Source: Sternotherus odoratus
Lineage: Eukaryota; Chordata; Testudines; Kinosternidae
Direction of reading: 5' to 3'
Assembly (NCBI GenBank): GCA_032164245.1
Contig: JAVMKO010000003.1
Coordinates: 32,363,390-32,427,389 of the forward strand
Length of the DNA: 64,000 nt
Shown here piece by piece: positions 44,451 to 56,975 of this stretch. The position numbers and the translations under genes were made by a program. The notes beneath the pieces are model-generated. The model had not been told where the DNA came from and searched no databases. It saw nothing but the letters and a program-made list of their open reading frames with translations. The first letter of the stretch is position 1. Every line of letters begins with the position of its first letter.

Positions 44451-46956
44451 AACCAGTTTTATTTTATTGCTATTATGTTATTTATTTAATTGTTATAGGG
44501 CTTGCTTGGAAGCAATGCTTTAGTTAATATTGCAAAGCAGTTTCCATTACAACACATTACAAGATTTTCAAACTCAAATCTATCTGAAATTTTTAAGTAG
44601 AGATTTATTTTCTACACTTGGTTCCTGCTTCAGGAATGGAAAAGTTTGAGCAAAATCTCTTTAGCCATGTTTGAGTTATAGAAGGGTGAAAAGTGAATAG
44701 AAACTTATGGATTGGATCCAATCCACCAGGCCAAGATATGGAACAGATATATTGTTGATAACACTGATGGGTGATCTTCTGTTGGCCATGGACAAAGACC
44801 ATTCATACAGCTGAATCTCTGCAGCATCTGAGATGGTTGACCATAGAATCTTCCTCTCTTGCCTTGGGGATAAGACATAGGTTGGGAAGGTCATACTGAG
44901 ATAGTTTCAGTAACCACACTCAGTCTACACTTAAACTAAGCTATATCTAACTCTTGTTAGTCTACAGGGACATTACTCTGATTGGTTGCCATCCTCCTGG
45001 GGAAGAGGTATCAAGCAGAGCTGCTTCTTCCTCTTCCCCTCAGCACGTGGAATAGGCAGAACTCCCTAGGCCTGGGATAGCTCCTGAAACATGAAATATG
45101 TTCCCAAATCAGGTTTGCAGCACCTTCCCTCCTCTCCAGCTCCCAGCTACAATTAGGTTACTGAATTCCCCCTGCCCAGGGAAGAGAGACTCACTGGCCC
45201 CCGCTCCCAATTCAGTGGAGTCTGTAGAGACTGAAATCTACCCAAACCCTTCCTTATGAGGGGGGATTGAGGAGGGAGGTACAGGAGCTGCTAGAGACAA
45301 ATTGGAGGCCCAGTGTTAAGGAAAAGAAGAACAGCAGAATCTGAAAGTGGGGATGAAGGGGAAAATTTAAAGGTTAGTATTTAGTGGGGAGAAAACCTCC
45401 TGTGAGGAACAATAGTATTTTGCAGTGTTTTGAGGGTCAGAAGTGTTTGATTTGGGGAGAGAAAAAAGTGAGGGAGTGGGGAAAAGAGACAGGAATTTGA
45501 AATGGGGAAAGTGAGAAAACAGAAATCTCTCCCTCCAAAAACCACTCCCCACTTCCCACAAATATCTCCCCCCGCTCCTGATTCCATTTCCTCCCTTTTA
45601 TTTTGTTATAATTTGAGAGAGGTAAGCCCATGAATGAAAACAGCAGCCTCTCACCCAAAGGAAAAAGAGACAGGACCTCTGCAGGACCTGTCTGATGTAC
45701 GCAAACAGAAATAGGAGTAATGGTGAAAGTATGGGGGCTTTCCGGCTCTTCATGTGTGGGTACTAGTGATCTAGGAAGTACAAGGCAGCTCCCCTCTCAC
45801 TGGGTTGAGGGGACTCTTGGAGAGGAAAGATAATCTGTAGACAATTCAATTTGCATCAGATTGGTAATTTAGAGAATGTTCATTGTAGTGTTCTTAAAGC
45901 AGTAATAATAAGATGTATTAATTTACTATAATTTAGTAGCACTTCAACCAGTTTGAGACCCTACTGTGCTAGGATAGGCACAAATACACTGTAAATTAAG
46001 TATTATTGCAAAGATTATATTTTCCCAAAATAGGGTTGATCTTCATTTGTGCATTGTAAATACAAATATGTGCCCCAATCGAGCAAAGATTTCCACGAAT
46101 GCTTAACTTTGAGACTACTCACAGTGCATCAGGTTACCTCTTTGCAGGATTGAGCCCTTACATAATATATCTCTATTCTGTATCCTGTGTCCGTACACTA
46201 TAGCATATGAACAGATACACTAGATAAGTCTATATTAATGTGAAAAAACTAGCGGTGGCTAAATTATAAAAAAAATATAAATAGCTGATACCGTAACTGC
46301 TAGAATAAATTAATTTCAAATAATGTATTTGACTATGAAAGTGGGGGAGGGGTGGGGAAAGGAAAATTAAATACATTGTTTGTAAATATTATAGGATCTG
46401 CTCCTTAAGCAAACTATTAAAGGTACAGACATGTTATTAGGACCATCTTACTGTAAGTGGAATGGAGTTTAAGCAAAAATATTGGCAGACAGTGCGCCAT
46501 TGTTTCCGTGTTTATATGAAAGCAGTACTTCAGAGATTTCTTTAAATTTCCATGGCTTCTGACTATACTTACAAGATGCACTCATGCTTACAGGTATTCA
46601 GTGCTCAAAGCAGAACAGTGGGAGACAAGCTTGATTCTTATTCCTTATTTAACTCAAAGTAGGAGCTGACAGCAACCTTTTACATATATTCTGCCATGAA
46701 GCAACCACTGAAGCCTAAAGTTCTTTTAGCTTCTAGTGACAGCTCTTTGCTATGGCTGCACAGCATCCCTCATGCTATGTTAACACACAGTTTGACAAAG
46801 GGCCTACAGTTTAATTGTGTTGTCTTCAGTTTTACTGGTTCAGCTCTTCTGCTCATCATCCTTATAGTTCTGTATTCGCTGCAATGCTTTCTCCTACTAT
46901 TTTCAGTTATGGACTACATTCAAATGTTGCCATTTTCTTCATGATACCACCACATT
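44451..46956. other. Unassigned sequence
   Basis: No recognised element apart from an old MITE scrap near 46075-46160 (gccccaatcgagcaaagat, then ttgcaggattgagccct). Frames at 45367-45658 overlap each other and lack domains. Confidence 0.45.
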
Positions 46957-47159
46957 ACATAAGAACATAATGGTTATACTGGGTCAGACCAAAAGTCCAT
47001 CAAGCCCAATATCCTGTCCTCTGATAGTGGCCAATGGCAGGTGCCCCAAAGGGAATGAACAGACAGGTTACCATCAAGTGATTCATGCCCTGTCACCCAA
47101 TCCCAGCTCCTGGCAAACAGAGTCTAGGAACACCATCTGCCCATCCTGGATAATATATA

Positions 47160-49686
47160 CTAACATAAGTGCCCGGCGCTGCTCGGGTCAGTCGGAGGTG
47201 GGGAGGGGGCAGACAGCTGACACCCCCTGACCAACCCCAACACCCCCCGGCTCACTTACCCCCCGACCAAACCCGACACCCCCACCTGACCCCCCCCCAA
47301 GCAAACCCAGCACCCCCACCTCACCCCCGACCAACCGCAACACCCCCTAACCAACCCCAACACCCACACCTCACCCCTCACCCACCCTGACACCTTCCCA
47401 CCCCCCCTGACCAACCCCAACACCCCCCGGCTCACTTACCCCCTGACCAAACCCGACAACCCCACCTGACCCCCCCAAGCAAACCCAGCACCCCCACCTG
47501 ACCCCCCCGACCAAACCCGACACACCCACCTCACCCCCTGAACAAAAGTTGTCAGGGTGGGTGAGGGGTGAGGTGTGGGTGTTGGGATTGGTCAGGGGGT
47601 TTTGCGGTTGGTTGGGGGGGTGAGGTGGGGGTGTCGGGTTCGGTGGGGGTGTAAGTGAGCCAGGGGGTGTCGGGTTTGGTCTGGGGGGGTGGGAAAGTGT
47701 CGGGGTGGGTGAGGGGTGAGGTGTGGGTGTTGCGGTTGGTCAGGGGGTGTTGCGGTTGGTGGGGGGTGAGGTGGGGGTGTTGGGTTTGCTTGGGAGGATG
47801 AGGTAGGGGTGTCGGGTTCGGTCGGGGGTAAGTCAGCCGGGGGGTGTTGGGTTTGGTCTGGAGGGGTGGGAAGGTGTCGGGGTGGGTGAGGGGTGAGGGG
47901 TGGGTTTGGGGGTTGGTCAGGGGGTGTTGCGGTTGGTGGGGGGTGAGGTGGGGGTGTCGGGTTTGCTTGGGGGGGTGAGGTGGGGGTGTCGGGTTTGGTC
48001 GGGGGATAAGTGAGCCGGGGGGTGTCGGGTTTGGTCTGGGGGGGTGGGAAGTTGTCGGTGTGGGTGAGGGGTGAGGTGTGGGTGTTGGGGTTGGTCAGGG
48101 GGTGTTGCGGTTGGTGGGGGGTGAGGTGGGGGTGTTGGGTTTGCTTGGGGGGATGAGGTAGGGGTGTTGGGTTCGGTCGGGGGTAAGTCAGCCGGGGGGT
48201 GTTGGGTTTGGTCTGGAGGGGTGGGAAGGTGTCGGGGTGGGTGAGGGGTGAGGTGTGGGTTTGGGGGTTGGTCAGGGGGTGTTGCGGTTGGTGGGGGGTG
48301 AGGTGGGGGTGTCGGGTTTGCTTGGGGGGGCGAGGTGGGGGTGTCGGGTTCGGTCGGGGGGTAAGTGAGCCAGGGGGTGTCGGGTTTGGTCTGGGGGGGT
48401 GGGAAGGTGTCGGGGTGGGTGAGGGGTGAGGTGTGGGTGTTGTGGTTGGTCAGGGGGTGTTGTGGTTGGTGGGGGGTGAGGTGGGGGTGTCGGGTTCGGT
48501 CGGGGGGTAAGTGAGCCGGGGGGTGTCGGGTTTGGTCTGGGGGTGTTGGGATTGGTGGGGGTGGGGGGTGAGGTGGGAGTGTCGGGTTCGGTCGGGGGGT
48601 AAGTGAGCCGGGGGGTGTCGGGTTTGGTCTGGGGGGGTGGGTAGTTGTCGGGGTGGGTGAGGGGTGAGTGTTGGGGTTGGTCAGGGGGTGTCGGGTTTGC
48701 TTGGGGGGGTGAGGTGGGGCTGTCGGGTTTGGTCTGGGGGGGTGGGAAGGTGTCGGGGTGGGTGAGGGGTGAGGTGAGGGTGTTGGGGTTGGTCAGGGGG
48801 TGTTGCGGTTGGTGGGGGGGTGAGGTGGGGGTGTCGGGTTTGCTTGGGGGGGGAGGCGGGGGTGTCGGGTTCGGTCGGGGGGTAAGTGAGCCAGGGGGTG
48901 TCGGGTTTTGTCTGGGGGTGGGTGGGAAGGTGTCAGGGTGGGTGAGGGGTGAGGTGTGGGTGTTGGGGTTGGTCAGGGGGTGTTGCGGTTGGTGGGGGGG
49001 TGAGGTGTCAGTGTCCGGTTTGGTCGGGGGGGTAAGTGAGCTGGGGGAGTGTCGGGTTTGGTCTGGGCACCCACCCCGACACCTTCCCCCCGCAGCCCAA
49101 ACCCAACACCCACACCTCACCCCTCACCCACCCCGACACCTTCCCACCCCCCCAGACCAACCCCGACATCCCCCGGCTCACTTACCCCCCGACCAAACCC
49201 GACACCCCCACCTGACCCCCCCAAGCAAACCCAACACCCCTACCTCACCCCCCGACCGAACCCGACACCCCCACCTCACTTACCGTCCCACCAAACCCAA
49301 CTCGGATCCGTCGCATGCGGGGAGGAGGCCCAGAGCCGAGGGATTCTGGGGACCTTGGCAGGTTGGGGGGGGCACAGAGCTGATGGATTCTGGGGTTCCG
49401 TTGGAGGAGGGAGGGGCAGTGAGCTGAGCGAGTGTGGTGTCTGTTGGAGGGGGTATTATGACATCATCACCACTTAACCGCCCAGCCAATGTGATTGGCC
49501 CTGAAATACTTTCACCCCTGGGGGGAGTCAGAGGTGAGATCCGAAAATTTTTCGACCCTTACGGCCACCTAGACCCCAAGACCCCTAACTGTACCAAATT
49601 TCAAGTCTCTGGCTCAAACGGTGCGGGAGGAGGTTGCGGTCATACATACATACATACATACACCACTTGACTTTTATATATATAGA
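47160..49686 (-). mobile_element. Helitron carrying a G-rich minisatellite
   Basis: On the minus strand the element starts TCTATATATATAAAAG after an A. It has a 5' region (gagacttgaaatttggtaca) that resembles Helitron 5' ends I remember. It ends in a hairpin CCCGAGCAGCGCCGGG, then CACTTATGTTAG, followed by T (TTAG replaces CTAG). The insertion lies between A and T of a CR1, with no target duplication. No Rep/helicase is present; almost the whole interior is the minisatellite at 47219-49305. Open frames up to 282 residues inside it are repeat artefacts. Confidence 0.85.
47219..49305. repeat. G-rich ~177-bp minisatellite with strand switches
   Basis: The array is C-rich on the plus strand at 47219-47545, G-rich at 47549-49068 and C-rich again at 49069-49305. 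The marker aagtgagcc/aagtcagcc recurs at 47652, 47829, 48006, 48184 and 48362, i.e. every 177-178 bp. The g and c versions alternate, so the larger unit is ~355 bp. Later units are shortened (147, 90, 285 and 149 bp spacing). Runs of four or more G recur throughout. Confidence 0.93.
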
Positions 49687-50862
49687 TTGATGAATCTATC
49701 TTCCATGAATCTATCCAGCTCCCGTTTGAACCCAGTTCAAATATTGGCCTTCACAGTTCCAGAGATTGACAATGTGTTGCAAGAAAAAAATGCTTTATTG
49801 TGTTTGTTTTAAACCTGCTACCTATTAATTTCATTTGGTGGCCCTTTGTTCTTGTATTATGAGAGGGTAAATAACACTTCCTTATTTACTTTCTCTGTAC
49901 CACTCATAATTTTATAGACCTCTATCGTATCCCCCCTTAGTCGCCTTTTTTCCAAGCTGAAAGTTCCAGTCTTTTTAATTTCTCCTCATATGGAAGACAT
50001 TCTATACCCCTATCATTTTTGCTGTCCTTTTCTGAAACTTTTCCAATTCCAATGTATCCTTTTTTGAGATGGGGCAACCACATTTGCAAGTAGTATTCAA
50101 GGTGTGGACGTACCATGGATTTATATAGAGGCAATATGATATTTTCTGTCTTATTGATCCCTTTTTTTGATGATTCTCAACATTCTGTTTTCTTTTTTGA
50201 CTGCTGCTGCATATTGAGTGGATGATTTCAGGGAACTATCCACAATGACTCCAAGATCTCTTTCTTGAGTGGTAACAGCTAATTTAGAACCCATGTATTA
50301 CTTTGCATTTATCAACATTAAATTTCATCTGCCATTTTGTTGCTCAGTCACCCAGTTGTATGAGATCCTTTTGTAGCTCTTCACAGTCTGCCTGGGACTT
50401 AACTATCTTGAGTAGTTTTATATCATCTGCAAATTTTGCCACCTCACTGTTTGTCCATTTTTCCAGATTGTTTATGAATATGTTAAATAGGACTGGGACC
50501 AGTACAGATCCCTGGGGGACACCACTATTTACCTCTCTCCATTCTGAAAACTGACCATTTATTCCTACCTTTTGTTTCCTGTCTTTAACCAGTTACCAAT
50601 CCATGAGAGAATCTTCCCTCTTATCCCATGACTTATTTTGCTTAAGAGCCTTTGGTGGGGGACCCTGTCAAAGGCTTTCTGAAAATCTAAATACACTATA
50701 TCCTCTGGATTTCCTTTGTCCACATATTTGTTGACCCCTTCAAAGAATTCTAGTAGGTTCATGAGGCATGGTTTCCCTTTTAAAAAAAACATGTTAACTG
50801 TGTTCCAACAAATTATGTTCATCTATGTGTCTGACAATTTTGTTCATCTATGTGTATGACAA

Positions 50863-51385
50863 AGTTGTTGTAGTTATTTAACCTCTGTTGGGAAAACAAT
50901 TATTGCAATAATATGCAATGGTGTAACCTGATTTTCTTCTCATCAGCCAATCTGAAGAGGGTCACAGGAATGATTTCTGCATTTGATCAACCTTCTGTAT
51001 TTATGCTAAAACATTGGGCCTCAGAAGTTCATTAACAGAGGCCTTCCAAAGACAGACCAAATGAAGTGGAAACTTTCTTAGAAAAAAATTTTCATCATGT
51101 CAGTGAAGAACTTTTCATTATAGGAATGTACCCAAAATTATATTTTGGGCCTGTAGGCGCATGTTTCTAATTGAATGACATTACTTGTATCAAGCAATGT
51201 TTCTGTTAGTCAGTCTGTGAGCACTAAAGGACATGACAAAAGAGGAACGATTACATCTTGCCTGAAGCACAAATAATTCCCTTCAAATATTAAAATAACA
51301 TATTTTATTTCATATGACACTGTTAAATTAAAAGAATTGTAAGTATTTATTTTTAAAAATCAGACATAAGGCTGCCATGACTATC
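50863..51385. other. Unassigned AT-rich sequence
   Basis: Nothing recognisable. Confidence 0.5.
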
Positions 51386-51958
51386 CAGGGGTGGGCAAAC
51401 TTCTTGGCTTGGGGGCCACATCGGGTTTCAAAATTGTATGGAGGGCCAGGTAGGGAAGGCTGTGCCTCCCCAAACAGCCTGGCCCTGCCCCCTATCCGAC
51501 CACCTCCCACTTCCTTCCCCTGACTGCCCCCCCTCAGAACCACTGACCCATCCAACCCTCCCCCCCCCCCCGATCCTTGTCCCCAGACTGCCCTGACCCC
51601 TATCCACCCCCCTGTGCCCTGGAACTCTCATGCCTAACCAACTCACTTGTTTCCCGATCCATGACTGACCCCCCCCAGAACCTCCACTGGAACCAACTGC
51701 CCCTGCTCCTTGTCCCCTGACTGCCCCCTGGGACTGCCTGCCACTTATCCAACTCCCTGGCAGCAGCCCAGCCCCCAGAGACACTGCCCCGCAGGAGCAC
51801 ACAGCCCTGCCTCCCAGAGTACTGCCCGTGCGGCAACATGGTGAGGGGGGAGGCAGGGGAAGGTCTGTGGGAAGCCTCCTTAGCCGGGAGCTCAGGGGCC
51901 GGGCAGGACAGTCCCAGGGGCTGGATGTGGCCTGCGGGTGGTAGTTTGCCCACCCCTG
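51386..51958. mobile_element. Non-autonomous hAT element, GGGCAAACT-ended
   Basis: Perfect 15-bp inverted ends: caggggtgggcaaac at 51386 and its complement at 51958. The flanks gactatcc and gacttatcc differ by one inserted base when one terminal base is shared. The C-rich interior matches that of 3494-4181 (ggaaggctgtgcctcccc). Its open frames are not coding. Confidence 0.85.
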
Positions 51959-51969
51959 ACTTATCCCTT

Positions 51970-53357
51970 TCATTTCTCCTCTTTGCTGATCCCCTCACTG
52001 TTCTCCTTAGTCTTTGTTCTCTTCTCTTTCCCTTCCAGGACAAGTTTGTGGTAGCATCTTTCATTGCATGATCCTATAACATTAGTCAAATGGTAGACTA
52101 CTGGTCATCTGGGATAAAGGTATAGCAGTGATTTGATACAGCAAAAGTACAGGTATGATTAAATACAGTACAGGTAACCTGGCTTAGAAGTTGCTTTCTA
52201 TTGATTTGTGCCCAGTAAGTGCTTAGTGCCAACAATGACAAAACATAGATAATGCATTCCCTTCCCCATGTTTATTTTCCCTCTGCTTCTTTAACCTAGA
52301 GGAGAGGCCTTTTCTGGTAGGAACTGTATTTCTAAAAAAATCTTTGTACAGTGTGTAGTAGAATGGATCCCTGATCCCTGAAACTATAATCCAAATGATA
52401 ATAATTTATAGTATTGAGAAAAAAGCATTCAACCAAAGTAGGTTAGTGCTTATCATCTCCTGCTGTTTCCTGTGAACTGCTGTGGACTATAAAGGACATA
52501 ATAAGGCAGCAGTCTGTAATGCAAAGGAGGCAGGGGAGAGTAGCAATCAGGAACTGAGCCTCACTGTAAACAAGGAAACTGCCTAGAATAGCCTAATTTT
52601 CCAAGATGGCTGCAGATAATAAATCAACAGATAGTAGAAATTAAACCTGATTTTTAAAATCCTTTCAGTTGTTCTAATGTGGTGCTAGTAACACAGAGTA
52701 GTGAAATTTTGTTTGAGAAATGGGGGATACTGACTATAGTGAAATAAACAGATCATGCAAGTTACATGTTGGGTGTGAATTAGTCCAAATGTGTGTAATC
52801 GGTATCCCAGTAGCTTGCACTGATTTGGCATTCAGTAGATGCTCAGATGGATGTAACTAACATACCATTTTTGTGACCAACTTGTGCCACTGATGAATTT
52901 AACCCTGTGACTTCTGTGAGGGTCACACCCACTTGCACAAGATCCAGATTTGGACTATGTTTGTTAGAGTGGCAGTGTGTCCCCTTTGAATAAATTATTG
53001 TAACTTCTCTAGCACAATAGTTGTTTGTTAAAATTTCCTTTCCCAGGTACTAGCCTTCCACTCACTTTGCTGAATTGCTTGTTGGCAATGAGGGAAGGAA
53101 TCCCTCTCCAAGTGCCTTAGCTGAAAATGGGAACAGTCTCACTCTCTGTTGTGATGATTGTCGATTGCAATAGGAACAGTTTCATCTGATTTTGATGCTT
53201 CTCAGTCAGTCAGTGGCATTTACTGTATGAGTCTGGAGTGGCAGGTGATTCTGGTTGTGCAAGAGGAGTCTGTTGTGAGTTCCTTGTGTTTCTTCACTCC
53301 CTGCTCCGCCATGTCTCATACTGTATCTAGCTCTGTGTTGTGTTCTAAAGCTTTAAA
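51970..53357. other. Unassigned sequence
   Basis: Nothing recognisable. Confidence 0.5.
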
Positions 53358-53590
53358 GGAGTGATACTCAATAGGCAGCCCATGGGCCAAATGTGGCTTC
53401 CAAGTCTTCCTGTGTGGCCTACCAGTTCACCTTAAAAAATGAGACAGCCCCTGACTCCTCACAGCACAGCCCATGTGGGGAAAATGACCTGGATGCACCT
53501 GGTGTCACTGCTCTCTCCCCCCCCTAATGTTCCTCCACACCCCCTAGGGGGTTGTGGGGCCAGCCCCAGTCCCGTTGCATAGGGGCTGAT
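53358..53590. repeat. Possible hAT-type fragment
   Basis: agtgatactcaataggcagc, then ccatgggccaaatgtggc resembles the left end of CAGTGGTACTCAA-ended elements. The right end is not identified. Confidence 0.35.
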
Positions 53591-55793
53591 AATATTAAGT
53601 GTTAAAGACAACAGGAGTACTGTATGGTAAGATTAACGGTTGGGTGAGTTATATTTATAGGATGCTTTCATGGTAAGTATGTACCTACAAGAGAAATATC
53701 CTAATTTATTTTTTCAAATGAACATAGCTTTACATAATATCAGTGCTTAGAGAAAGTTATGCCCCCATTTATTTTGCACATGGGTATTCTTACATGGCTG
53801 TAACAATATTTACTACTTGGAGATTAAAATGTTTTCAATTATTTCATATAGTTTCTTGATGTTTTCACATTCTTTCCTAACAAAATCATATATAAACCAA
53901 TGTGGCTCATGACCTCTTATAAGAGAAAGACACAAATGTATAAAATCCATTTACCTTATTATCCTTCAATTATTGCATTTAACTGCTTAATTCTGGTCTA
54001 AATCCTTACCAAATTGCTTCTCAACAAACAGAAGGTACAAATTGTACTACTTGCTATTCAGCTTTATCTGAAATCAGTAAATCAGATCACTGGAAATTAA
54101 CCTTAAAATATCTCAAACGTTCAGCAACAGAAGTAAAAAAAGTGTTATACCCTTGGGCTAAACTCTCATTTTACACTACACAATGCATTTGCTGGTGCTT
54201 GGAAACTCCACCTAGCTTTTTCCTTCTTGAGTCCATTGTTCTTCTTGGCATTTGTCTCCAGGGTCTGCTGTCGGGCCATAATCCTATAGCCCACTATAGT
54301 ACAGCGCTCCAATACTGAATACCACACTGGGATTGCCCAATGGGGAAGAATCCTCCCCTCCCTTCTCCTGTCTACCCCTCAGTGCTGTACTTTCTTCACA
54401 GTAGTCATTATGGCACTAGCAGGGTCCCCATTGCAGAGAATGGCAGGCTCTGCATAGCATCAGCTTCTTTTGCCCTGGCCTGTCCATGCCTTTCCATTAA
54501 ATCTGGTCAGAAACATATTGTAGAAATAATGTCACATTGGAAAATGCTGGTTTGACAAAACTCTGTTGTGTGTGTGAAATTGTCATATCAATTTACACTG
54601 CTAATAAGTGCACTAAGTGCTTATTTTATATTTTTCCTAAATGAAATTTTGTGAAATGAGTACTTTTTGGATCTTCCATTCCATGGGAAATTCCAAAACC
54701 ATCTGATTTCATTCCAATTTCAATGAAGACACATTTCAAAATGTCAAAATTTCCCAACTATTGGAAATTTCAAGCTTTGACCACCTACCCTTGCTACCAC
54801 CCTGCATGACTCTTGCATCCAGCTAAATGCCACCCTGTGCAGCAGAGCTATCTTCATTCTACTGCCAAGAGAGACTCTGATTGTAGATGTGAGTGTTGGA
54901 GTTACTCTTTAGGACGCCTTTTGAGCTGACCATCAGATGAGGATGCATTTCCTCAAAACAATTCACTTAAATCCTCCACTGTATGTGGTCTTACAGCTGC
55001 TATTGTTTGCTTCAGGCACTTGCTCCTGCCTTGCACTTTGACCTGGATGCAGATAATATCTTGATTCCTGTATCAAACAGAAATTGACTGCAGGGTCTCC
55101 CGCTTTGCTTATCTGGTCTTTTATTTCTTCCCGGAACAGAAATTCCTTCAGCTTCACACACTCCTGCACATCAGTTAGATTGGCCCTGAGAGCTTGATGC
55201 TGAATTTTGCTTTACACCATTACATTTAGTGGGGTTTTTTTTCCTTTTATTACCCAATTTGATTCTGTCCAGTGGTTTGACATCTTGTACTAAGGGTATA
55301 TTAACACAAGCCCAACTCTGAGATTCAGTTGCTCTGCAGTGACTCCTGGCAGCAGCAGGATGACCTTGTTGATTCTATGTAGCTAAGAGTTTGAGTTATT
55401 TCAGAGATTGTGTCCCATGAGGTGGGAATCAACAGTTGATTTGGGGTATGAAGCAGATATTTAGTAATAAAATTTTACTTGACAGCTGTTCAGAAGCTAT
55501 CAGGAAAATTTATATCCCTGGATGAAGTAGTAACTCTTTGAAGCAGAAACATCACAACTAGATGAAATGTAGCCAGATTGCATGAAGATTTCAGACCAGT
55601 ATGTATTCAATGCCAACTGAGTTTGCAGTTTGACATTGTGATCTGATCCTTCCTAATTTACAACTTAGAACTCCTACCTTCTCATAACACACATTTTCAG
55701 GCTCCTTATGTGCTAAAACACAGGTTTAGGTAATAGAACTAGAATCAAAATTTTCCTGCTCAAATTGCATACTGTGTGCAACCAAATTATATA
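53591..55793. other. Unassigned sequence
   Basis: At 55290, taagggtatattaacacaag may be a lone end of the 32173-type MITE. Nothing else is recognisable. Confidence 0.45.
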
Positions 55794-55978
55794 AAAGTGA
55801 CAAAGAGTCTTGCAGCACCATATAGACTAACAGATCTTAGGCATCATGAGCTTTTGTGGGCTAAGACCCACTCCATCAGATGAATGTTGTGGAAATCTCT
55901 AGAGGCAGGTATAAATATGCAGGCAAGAAAGCAAGGTAAATTCAATCACATCCAGACTAACATGGCTACCCCTCTGAT
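55794..55978. mobile_element. PLE 3'-end foldback retroposon
   Basis: The plus strand begins with the inverse PLE tail (gacaaagagtcttgcagca, then gagcttttgtgggctaagac) and continues inward through ggcaggtataaatatgcagg. It then switches at ~55948 to the forward terminus (catccagactaacatggc, then ctctgat). Flanks ccaaattatata (55782-55793) and ccaaatcatata (55979-55990) match 11 of 12. Confidence 0.85.
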
Positions 55979-56053
55979 CCAAATCATATACTTCTTATTG
56001 ACTGGGACAAAAGTTGGATCACTGCAGAATTAAGTTGGGTATTAGGCTTAGAC

Positions 56054-56967
56054 CAGAAGTGGGCAAAGTACGGCCCGCGGGCCAGATCCGGCCCGCGGGC
56101 TCCTCCAAACCGGCCCCCGAGGTCTGGCTGGGGAGGCTGCTCTTGCCCCTCCCCCGCGGCCTCAGCTGCTGCACTGGGGAAGTTGTTCCCCCGTTGGCCC
56201 CCTCCCGCGTGGCCTCGGCAGGACACGGTAGGGAAACTGCTCCAGCCCCTCTTGCCCTGTCTCCCTCCCCCGCGGCCCCAGAGGGCCGCGTGAGCAGCGC
56301 TGTTGGGCGGGGCTGCGCGACAGCGTGTCCAGCTCCCGGCCAGACACGTTGCGCGCTCTGGGAGATCAGCGCAGCCGTGTGTCTGGCTTTGGGCCAGACA
56401 CACTATTCTAGGCAGCGGCGAGGTAAGAGGACCGGGGCCAGGCAGGTTACCTAAAGGGGCAGAAGGTGGTGGGGGGGGAGGGAGGAGGTTGGATGGCACA
56501 TGGGAGTCCCAGGGGGCCTGTTGGGGGTGGAGGTATAGATAGGTGTCAGGGAAAAGGAAGCTTGGATAAGTGGATAGGGTCCTGGGGGGTGAGTAAGGAA
56601 AAGGAGACCTGTGGAGGGGGTGGTCAGGGGCGAAGGAGCAGGGGGGCTTGAGGTGGGGTCTTGGGGCGGTGGCTAGGGGCAGGGGGTCTCTGGAGGGGGC
56701 AGTCAGAGGACAGGGAGCAGGGGGGGGCTTAGATAGGGGGTGGGGCTTTGGGGGGCCATTAGAGTAAGGGATCTCCAGATAGGGTGATAAGGGGGCGATG
56801 GGTTGGGGGTTCTGAGAGGGAGGGGGTAGTCAGGGGGCCAGAAGTGAGTGGGAGTTGATAGGGGGCGGGGCCAGGCTGTTTGGGAGGGCACCGCCTTCCC
56901 TACCCGGCCCTCCACACAATTTTGAACTCTGATGTGGCCCTCAGGCCAAAAAGTTTGCCCACCCCTG
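56054..56967 (-). mobile_element. Non-autonomous hAT element with perfect target duplication
   Basis: Flanked by identical 8-mers gcttagac (56046-56053 and 56968-56975). The right end (complement of caggggtgggcaaac, then GGCCTGAGGGCCAC) is the left-type end of 3494 and 51386, so this copy is inverted. The left end is cagaagtgggcaaag. The 914-bp interior is G-rich (56460-56870) with a CpG-rich left part. Frames up to 171 residues are not coding. Confidence 0.92.
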
Positions 56968-56975
56968 GCTTAGAC

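Larger units (their letters stand above)
46957..50862 (-). mobile_element. CR1 LINE, 5'-truncated, split by a Helitron
   Basis: The CR1 occupies 49687-50862 and 46957-47159 on the minus strand. The ORF2 part encodes KGKPCLMNLLEFFEGVNKYV, then DIVYLDFQKAFDRVPHQRLL and an intact AKFADD motif (minus strand, FADD complement of 50422-50433). The 3' end is the typical ggtctgacccagtataacc, then ttatgttcttatgt type. Helitron insertion removed no CR1 sequence that I can detect. A short tandem duplication of ttcatctatgtgt lies at 50818-50856. Confidence 0.9.

Noticed and set aside
48272..49427. Long open frames (282 residues minus, 260 residues plus) in the minisatellite
   Set aside because: The repeat period of 177 bp is a multiple of three and the sequence has few stop-forming triplets, so frames stay open on both strands. 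The products are only reiterated low-complexity NPTPP and GWVRGEV motifs.
55984..56499. 171-residue frame and CpG density as a promoter or first exon
   Set aside because: The block is bounded by a perfect hAT target duplication; its composition is that of the transposon.
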